This document shows, one piece after another, positions 15,793-64,000 of a stretch of 64,000 bases of DNA. The translations under genes were made by a program, and so were the position numbers. The DNA comes from Nocardia sp. NBC_00403. GTDB lineage: Bacteria > Actinomycetota > Actinomycetes > Mycobacteriales > Mycobacteriaceae. The stretch is taken from the NCBI RefSeq assembly GCF_036046055.1, contig NZ_CP107939.1:62001-126000 (forward strand), in the 5' to 3' direction. Numbering within the stretch: position 1 is the stretch's first letter; each line of letters opens with the position of its first letter. Under the pieces are notes generated by a model. It worked only from the letters and a program-made list of their open reading frames with translations, did no database searches and was not told the origin of the DNA.

Positions 15793-16050
15793 CGTTCACC
15801 TCCAAGAAAAGTAAATGCACCCGACACCGAGGGGCGCCGCCGGAACCGCGCTCGACTCGGCTGGATCGGACCGAGTCGGGACCGTGCGTCGAGCTTCCGG
15901 AAAGCAGGCGCCCCGAAAGGGTTTGGGCATAACCCCCGGTGCCGGGTACCGACTAAGCGTGCACGTTGCGATTCGGCGTATAACAGTCCCGAAACCGGTA
16001 AATCCGAGTAATTTCCGATTGAATCAACCTGGTGCGAGGGAGTAGGACCT

Positions 16051-17397
16051 ATGGTTGAAGTCGACTGGACGGGTGACGACGTACGCGCCCTCCGTGCGGC
16101 GATGAAGCGAAGTCGCTACGAGTTCGCGCGCTTGGTGGGCGTCACCCCGCGCACCGTGGTCTTGTGGGAAAACGGCCGGACAACCCGGATGCACGACGCA
16201 AGCAGGCGCCTACTCGACGGGGTCCTGTCGCAGGCCGATTCAGTGGTCGTCGCGCGGTTCGAGCGCGCGATCCTCGCGGACCGTTCGGCGGCAGGCGAGA
16301 TCGAAGATACGAGCGCCGTGCTCGTTCGGAATACCAAGCTCGGTAGGGAAACTGGGCTCGACAAGGAAGTCGAGGACAACGACGTGAGACGGCGTGAACT
16401 ATTAGCCTGCGTGGGCGCGGGCTTGGCGGGCCGAGCGGCGGATCTGGTGGCGAACGAGCCCGAGAAGATGCTTGCCACACTTGATGCCGGATCGATCAGC
16501 GAGCGCAGACTCGGCCTGCTGGAGGAGTCGGCGCAGACGCTCGGCACGCGCGTGGTACAGGTGCCACCCTACGAGTTGCTACACGCCACGCTCGACCAAT
16601 TCCGCACTGTGCGAGGATGTCTCGCCGAACGACAGGCCACCCATCATCAGATCCGGCTGGTCCGTACGGCGGGCAGACTGGCCAACGTCGTCGGTGAAAT
16701 CCTTTTCAACGAAGGGCATTTCGGCCAGGCCAAGCTGTGGTATACGACCGCGATTCATGCCGCGCAGGACATCGGCGACCGCTACTCGGAAGACATCGCA
16801 TTGGCCGGCCTCACATATCTGCCCACCTATAGCGATAAACCGAAGGAAGTTTTACACCTACTCGCCCCACGTCTCGCAGAAAATCCGGGACACGGCCCCG
16901 CCGTCGCCTGGTTATGGGGAATGGCGGCGCGCGCACACGCCAGCCTCGGTGACGCCGACCAATTCGCCTATTGCATAAACAAATCTTCCGCCGCACTCGA
17001 TGACTTCGCCCCCGCAGACCTGCCGGTCGGAATTTTTTCCTTCCGCCCGGAAAAACTCGCTTTCTATCAGGCCATCGGATATTCCCGACTCGGCCGCGCC
17101 GAGGAGACCGCGAGCGCCGCGGCACGGGCGATTTCGCTGTACGACCCGCAGGAGACAATGGAGCCCGCCCTCGTCCAATTCGAGCACGCAACGGCACTGC
17201 TCAGCTCCGGCGAGGTCGACGAGGCATGTGCAATTGCCACCCGGGCGATCACGAACGGCCACACCTACGTCGGCCTGACGGTCACCAAGCGTGCCAAACA
17301 GTTCGACTCGGCCCTGACCGGGCAGCGCGGCCGCGCGGTGTCCGACTGGCGCGAACAGGCCCGGCTGATCTGTGATTCCGCGCGGACGCGGGCATAA
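16051..17397 (+). CDS. XRE-type HTH regulator with TPR-like C-terminal region
   Basis: The 448-residue protein starts with an HTH of the Xre/HTH_31 type at residues 10-60 (VRALRAAMKRSRYEFARLVG...VVLWENGR). After a linker, helical repeats occupy about 150-440, resembling TPR units, for example AKLWYTTAIHAAQDIGDRY and AAAARAISLYD. This architecture is widespread in Nocardia and Streptomyces regulators of development and small divergent genes. GGGAG lies 8 nt before the ATG. Part of the gene near 16840-17060 uses more A/T at third positions than its neighbours, hinting at a different ancestry. Confidence 0.85.
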   Translation: MVEVDWTGDDVRALRAAMKRSRYEFARLVGVTPRTVVLWENGRTTRMHDASRRLLDGVLSQADSVVVARFERAILADRSAAGEIEDTSAVLVRNTKLGRETGLDKEVEDNDVRRRELLACVGAGLAGRAADLVANEPEKMLATLDAGSISERRLGLLEESAQTLGTRVVQVPPYELLHATLDQFRTVRGCLAERQATHHQIRLVRTAGRLANVVGEILFNEGHFGQAKLWYTTAIHAAQDIGDRYSEDIALAGLTYLPTYSDKPKEVLHLLAPRLAENPGHGPAVAWLWGMAARAHASLGDADQFAYCINKSSAALDDFAPADLPVGIFSFRPEKLAFYQAIGYSRLGRAEETASAAARAISLYDPQETMEPALVQFEHATALLSSGEVDEACAIATRAITNGHTYVGLTVTKRAKQFDSALTGQRGRAVSDWREQARLICDSARTRA

Positions 17398-17415
17398 CGG
17401 GTCCACGCGTCACAC

Positions 17416-17436
17416 GACGCTGCAAAATCCAGCGTC
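17416..17436 (+). terminator. hairpin after the HTH/TPR gene
   Basis: GACGCTG-CAAAATC-CAGCGTC is a perfect 7-bp stem with a 7-nt loop, 19 bp past the stop at 17397. No U-run follows, so termination strength is uncertain. It also lies just past the end of the convergent antitoxin gene. Confidence 0.45.
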
Positions 17437-17460
17437 ATAGGACGCTGAGTTCACAGACCG

Positions 17461-17706
17461 TCACACAACGCTGCTGCGGGCCGCACGGTGCCGCTTACCC
17501 CGCATGACGCCTGCCAACCAGACGCCGACCGGCTTGGTGGCGCTGGTGTTCGGCATGAGGTCGGCGAAAGGCGCATGCGCCCGGCCGACTTCGGCGGCAT
17601 CGGCGATGTAGGCGGACACCGAACTGGCATGGCCCGCCGCCACGGCATGTTCGGCGGTGACGACCAGTTCCTCGGGGAGTGTCAAGGTGATTCGGCGGGT
17701 TGTCAT
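17461..17706 (-). CDS. ribbon-helix-helix antitoxin-like protein (orphan)
   Basis: The 81-residue protein begins MTTRRITLTLPEELV, the amphipathic beta-strand and first helix of a ribbon-helix-helix DNA-binding domain, followed by SSVSAYIADAAEVG (second helix). ATG 17706 is chosen over upstream in-frame codons because the strand motif starts here and GGAAG precedes it. Proteins like this are usually VapB/ParD/CopG antitoxins. No toxin gene follows downstream (toward 17400) or precedes it, so it is an orphan or a free-standing repressor. Confidence 0.7.
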   Translation of the reverse strand: MTTRRITLTLPEELVVTAEHAVAAGHASSVSAYIADAAEVGRAHAPFADLMPNTSATKPVGVWLAGVMRGKRHRAARSSVV

Positions 17707-17771
17707 GTCTTCCATCATCCTCGCCTGGGCAAACTCTGTATGCATGACGTGCCGATCGGCGTGAAGTGTCG

Positions 17772-17815
17772 GCGGGGCGCACCGGCCGGCAGGGGGATGT
17801 GGGCGGGCGCCCCGC
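17772..17815 (-). terminator. GC-rich hairpin after mbtH
   Basis: The 9-bp perfect arms GCGGGGCGC (17772-17780) and GCGCCCCGC (17807-17815) enclose a 26-nt loop directly after the mbtH stop. There is no T-tract in the minus-strand direction. It is a plausible end of the NRPS transcript. Confidence 0.4.
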
Positions 17816-18036
17816 TATTCAGTTGGTTTCGGGTGCATCGCCGTGATCAGCGAGTTGGGACGCATGTCGAGCCAGTGGGATTCGACGTATTCCAGGCAGG
17901 CGGCGCGGGACGCGGCGCCGTAGGCGATGGTCCAGCCGCCGGGGACGGCCGCGAAGATCGGCCACATCGAATGTTCGCCCTCCTCGTTGATCAGGACGTA
18001 GAACTGGGCGTCATCGTCGTCGAACGGGTTGTTCAT
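17815..18036 (-). CDS. mbtH: MbtH-like protein
   Basis: The 73-residue protein starts MNNPFDDDDAQFYVLINEEG and has the family signature HSMWP, the invariant tryptophans, and SHWLDMRPNSL. MbtH proteins bind adenylation domains and are needed for their folding and activity. AGGAAGG lies 6 nt before the ATG. It begins 34 bp after the second NRPS gene, on the same strand, so it is the last gene of the NRPS operon and presumably serves its 13 adenylation domains. Confidence 0.97.
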   Translation of the reverse strand: MNNPFDDDDAQFYVLINEEGEHSMWPIFAAVPGGWTIAYGAASRAACLEYVESHWLDMRPNSLITAMHPKPTE

Positions 18037-18070
18037 CGGGGACCTTCCTGGTGGGAACGGAGAATAGGGA

Positions 18071-61194
<43,124 letters not shown>

Positions 61195-61499
61195 CAGAGC
61201 CTCCTCGTTTTGCGAAACAACAGCTGGCCGAACGCTTTTGGGCAGCACGAATAAGCCTCTGCACCAGAGCCTTCGAGCTCCGGCGCATGGCAGAATGCCG
61301 GCCTTTGGGGCGATTCGACGAAAGCGCGGGACGCGGCAGCATCGCTCGCGCGGGTCCGAACAGATTTGCGTGAAACGAGATCGGCGACTTCGCGTCACCG
61401 CCGTGGCGAACGCAGATCGCCACGGTTGCGCCTAGCTCTTGATCGTTCCTCCAACTCCGCCGCCGCGATGCGGGCGGGCACCGCGGCCGTGTCAGCTAC

Positions 61500-61515
61500 A
61501 TCACATGGATGTGAT
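61500..61515. promoter_or_regulatory. 16-bp dyad ATCACAT-GG-ATGTGAT
   Basis: The two 7-bp arms are perfect inverted copies around a 2-bp centre, about 306 bp upstream of the NRPS start and next to the AT-rich patch. It looks like an operator; the cognate protein is unknown. Confidence 0.55.
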
Positions 61516-61576
61516 CCATGCATTGCGAACATTAGGCGGTTCGTTAATAAAAAGGAACGCTTTCCCCTAAAAACTT

Positions 61577-61592
61577 CTGGACGATCGTCCAG
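61577..61592. promoter_or_regulatory. 16-bp perfect palindrome CTGGACGATCGTCCAG
   Basis: It is fully symmetrical and sits between the GAF regulator stop and the NRPS promoter region. The form is that of TetR-family operators. It could also act as a terminator stem for the regulator gene, but a T-run is absent. Confidence 0.55.
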
Positions 61593-61685
61593 CGGGGTTG
61601 AGCGGGCAGAAAGCCCTGGACAGAGCTGTGTTCGCGACCACAGTTGGGCCGCGCGTGTGAGTTACCACACTTTCAGATGTGCAGA

Positions 61686-63059
61686 CTATGAGCCGGAACG
61701 TTGCATCCGCGTTGCATCCACGCCCAAGCGCCGGTCGAGGACCCGAATCTTGGCTTCGATCTGCGCGTACAGCGGCGAATCTCGATCGACCGCCGAGCGG
61801 TAGACGGCCCACGCCGCGGCATCGTCGCGCCCCTCGGCGGCCGCTGTCCACCGACGCAGGACGGCGGCGTCACCGGAACTCAGTACCGCGGCGCGCAGCC
61901 GGACCCGGAGCTCGTCGCGAAGGTCGACAATCCCCGGAGCGGTCGAGCGCGGAAGCACCGGGCCCGCATAAAGCCGTAATGCGGCATCGACATCACCGGA
62001 GTCGAGTGCGGCGCGCAAGGCCTCCACATCGGTTGCGACATGCACGCGCAAGCGGTATGGGCGCGAACCGAATACGGCCGGACCGACCACCGAACGCAAT
62101 CGCGACATGGCGGCGCGGATGGTGCCGTTGTCCAGATCCGTATCGTCGAGCAGCAGCGCGAGATGGTCGGCGCCCAGCCCTTCCGGATGCTCGGCGAGCA
62201 GCAGCAGAATCTCGGCGTGCCGCTGCGACAACGGAACTCGATCGCCCGCGACAGTCAGCAACGGCTGCCCGAGCCCGAGCACGTCGAGACCCAACCGGCC
62301 CGCCGCGGCGGCATCGGCCGCCTCCTGACTGCCGGGCCGATGCACCGCACCGTGCTGTCCCGCTCGCATCGCGCTGAGCAGCAGATCCATTTCCGCGGCG
62401 GTCGACGCCGCCTTGACCAACGCCAGAATCTCCGGCTTTGCGACACGGACGCCACCGGCGATCATCAGCACCCCGACCAGCCTGCCGTCGGGATCGTGCA
62501 CCGGCGCCGCGGCGCCGGTGATCTGATGCATGCGATGCAGGAAATGCTCGGGGCCGTGAATCCATGCGGCCCTTCCGGTACGCACCACAAGACCGACCGC
62601 ATTGGTGCCGATGCGCCGCTCACTCAGATCGTCGCCGGCCCGCACACCGATCTCGGCCGCCGCGGTGATGTGGTCGGCATTGCCGTGAATCGAGAGCACG
62701 CGACCGAATTGATCGGAGACCGCGACAATCAAACCCGTTCTGGCCGTGTCCTGTACGAGAAGCTTGTCGATCAGCGGCATCAATGCGGCGATCGGATGTG
62801 CATCGCGGTAGCGCTGTAAATCCGCGCCGCGCAGACCCCGACCGTCGAGCACATCCATGGGATCGACGCCGCCGCGCACACTGCGCAGCCATGATTCGAG
62901 CACGACCGGACGCAGCAGACCGGCAAGCTGCGAAAGCTGGTCGCCACCCGCGCTAAGATATCCGTGCGCTTGTGCGGCATAGGCTTCAAGGGCGCCGAGT
63001 TGAGTGCCGGGTTCGACGCCATGCCGTGGGGGCCGCCCACCTGCAAGATTGCTGACCAT
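61686..63059 (-). CDS. AcoR-like GAF-domain transcriptional regulator with winged-helix C-terminus
   Basis: The 457-residue protein starts at ATG 63059 (MVSNLAGG), the first start after an AAAGG; a longer frame to 63119 is less likely. Residues ~45-270 match the N-terminal sensory half of AcoR-type activators: VLESWLRS, a GAF region with IGTNAVGL, HGPEHFL and APVHDPDGRLVGVLMIAGG. There is no sigma-54 AAA+ domain. Instead residues ~300-385 form a winged-helix-like segment (LSQRHAEILLLLAEHPEG...IRAAMSRLR). It lies directly upstream of the NRPS operon on the same strand and is the nearest candidate regulator of it, or of the GMC oxidoreductase above it. Confidence 0.85.
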   Translation of the reverse strand: MVSNLAGGRPPRHGVEPGTQLGALEAYAAQAHGYLSAGGDQLSQLAGLLRPVVLESWLRSVRGGVDPMDVLDGRGLRGADLQRYRDAHPIAALMPLIDKLLVQDTARTGLIVAVSDQFGRVLSIHGNADHITAAAEIGVRAGDDLSERRIGTNAVGLVVRTGRAAWIHGPEHFLHRMHQITGAAAPVHDPDGRLVGVLMIAGGVRVAKPEILALVKAASTAAEMDLLLSAMRAGQHGAVHRPGSQEAADAAAAGRLGLDVLGLGQPLLTVAGDRVPLSQRHAEILLLLAEHPEGLGADHLALLLDDTDLDNGTIRAAMSRLRSVVGPAVFGSRPYRLRVHVATDVEALRAALDSGDVDAALRLYAGPVLPRSTAPGIVDLRDELRVRLRAAVLSSGDAAVLRRWTAAAEGRDDAAAWAVYRSAVDRDSPLYAQIEAKIRVLDRRLGVDATRMQRSGS

Positions 63060-63183
63060 TTGCCTTTCTTTCCGCCCCAAACTGTACCGGCGCGTATTCC
63101 GGTGGAAGGGCGGATGCATTTTTTGTCCGCCAGGTCACACCCGGTTCATTCCTCGTGCAAATGTGACATACTCATCTTTCACA

Positions 63184-64000
63184 TCACCGAGAGAGGTAAT
63201 CGGCGGCGCGCTCGGCGATCAGCACCGTCGTAGCCTGCGGACCGCGACTCAACGGCACCGGGACAATGGAAAGATCAACCACCGACAATCCGGTCACTCC
63301 GTGCACTCTGCACAGCTCGTCCACCACCGCACGTTCGTCATGCGCACGCCCCATCCGACACGTACCGGAGAGATGTTGCGAGGTAGCCAGATTCGCCCAC
63401 AGCCACCTATCGGCAGCAGCGCCGGAGGATTCCGGGATCGGGTTCGATACCCGCGCCGCCGATATCCGGCGCAACAATTCGGTGGCAGTGCCGACAGCTT
63501 CCCGCAAACGGTTCCGATCATGTGCCGCCGACAGATAACGGTGGTCGATATGTGGCGACACGACAGGATCGGGCGAACGTAGTCGCATGACGCCTTCGGC
63601 ATGTGGTCGCATCAAAGCCACCCCGAGCCGCTGCACCCCCGGTGTGAACGCGACGGTGTAGGGCCGGATTTCGATATCGTCCAGACTCAGCACATATTCC
63701 AGCGGCACCGTCTCCGGCGTTCGAAGCGGTGGATCGAGCCGGTATTCGATACCGATCTCGGGATGGTCACTGAATCCGATTCCGACCGGTGCGGGATGGC
63801 GTACCGGAATATCCAGTGTTCGAAGCTGCTCGACGCCGCCGATGCCGGAACGCAGTAACAGGGCCGCCGATTCGATCGCCCCCGCGCACAGCACGATCCG
63901 ATCGGCCGACATCGTGCCGATCACACCGTCGCGCAGGAATTCCACACCGATGGCGCGAGTGCCCCGGAATTCGATGCGGGTGACCTGTATTCCACCGACG
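63184..64000 (-). CDS. GMC-family FAD oxidoreductase, C-terminal part (5' end beyond window)
   Basis: The frame is open through base 64000, so about 272 C-terminal residues are seen. IVLCAGAIESAALLLRSGIG is the second GMC signature and FAD-contact region. SQHLSGTCRMG carries the active-site His, and SVVDLSIVPVPLSRGPQATTVLIAERAADYL is the FAD-binding end. Such enzymes oxidise alcohols, including choline-type and mycofactocin-linked alcohols. A role as a tailoring enzyme for the NRPS product is possible but unsupported. It is followed by the AcoR-like regulator after 124 bp. Confidence 0.87.
   Translation of the reverse strand, partial: VGGIQVTRIEFRGTRAIGVEFLRDGVIGTMSADRIVLCAGAIESAALLLRSGIGGVEQLRTLDIPVRHPAPVGIGFSDHPEIGIEYRLDPPLRTPETVPLEYVLSLDDIEIRPYTVAFTPGVQRLGVALMRPHAEGVMRLRSPDPVVSPHIDHRYLSAAHDRNRLREAVGTATELLRRISAARVSNPIPESSGAAADRWLWANLATSQHLSGTCRMGRAHDERAVVDELCRVHGVTGLSVVDLSIVPVPLSRGPQATTVLIAERAADYLSR

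Larger units (their letters stand above)
61195..61685. promoter_or_regulatory. 491-bp leader/promoter region of the NRPS operon
   Basis: The gap separates the regulator stop (61686) from the NRPS GTG (61194); both genes lie on the minus strand. I see no convincing gene in it. It contains an AT-rich patch (61540-61575) and two strong palindromes, listed separately. A minus-strand TAATGT near 61530-61535 could be a -10 element, but no good -35 accompanies it. Confidence 0.6.

Noticed and set aside
61195..61398. Extra 68 residues at the N-terminus of the first NRPS
   Set aside because: Arg/Cys-rich, not conserved in character, and AGGAGG sits directly before GTG 61194.
61528..61550. Possible IdeR/DmdR iron box (TTAGG...) in the NRPS leader
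   Set aside because: Only the left half TTAGG is present; the right half CCTAA is missing, so it does not support iron control.

Overview
The window is GC-rich actinobacterial DNA and most likely comes from Nocardia or a close relative in the Corynebacteriales. The evidence is high GC with GC-ending codons, a leucine-catabolism operon arranged like the Mycobacterium tuberculosis accA1-fadE19-maoC-citE cluster, paired double TetR regulators, leaderless-looking promoters and a very large MbtH-associated NRPS locus. The genus is an inference.

Layout. (1) Positions 1-4796 (+): an operon with overlapping start and stop codons encodes the biotin-carrier end of an acyl-CoA carboxylase (partial), an acyl-CoA dehydrogenase, a MaoC-type hydratase, a CitE-like lyase and acetoacetyl-CoA synthetase. 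This fits branched-chain acyl-CoA (leucine) breakdown to acetyl-CoA. (2) 4797-9343: a scarred accessory patch. It holds a fatty-acid desaturase between two copies of the 3' end of the acetoacetyl-CoA synthetase gene, a P450 lacking the ExxR motif, a broken hypothetical gene, a Phd/YefM-type antitoxin without a toxin, a partly deleted second copy of that antitoxin locus, and a DJ-1/PfpI protein whose 3' end runs into the scar. (3) 9463-12184: two paralogous proteins, each with two TetR domains. (4) 12185-17706: a gene fragment, a frameshifted AbiEi/DUF559-like gene bracketed by repeated hairpins, a serine-hydrolase lipoprotein, a double-domain CMD protein behind a MerR-type promoter, a small conserved protein, an HTH/TPR regulator and an orphan ribbon-helix-helix antitoxin.

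(5) 17815-61194 (-): the dominant feature, two giant NRPS genes overlapping by ATGA and followed by mbtH. Read from the start they encode C-A-T (x5)-C | A-T-(C-A-T)x7-TE, which is 13 modules, 13 condensation domains and one thioesterase, 14,373 residues in all. The first C domain resembles the EntF starter condensation domain. My hand-read adenylation codes give Ser at modules 1, 3, 6 and 10 and Thr at module 4; the rest are unassigned. Module 6 is split between the proteins, and both proteins carry a homologous truncated adenylation N-terminus at the junction, apparently a docking pair. No epimerization, methylation or reductase domains are visible. The product should be a Ser-rich, N-capped (acyl or aryl) 13-residue peptide released by the TE.

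(6) 61195-64000: a 491-bp leader region with two strong palindromes, an AcoR-like GAF/winged-helix regulator, and the C-terminal part of a GMC oxidoreductase that runs off the window. The regulator and the palindromes are the best candidates for control of the NRPS operon.
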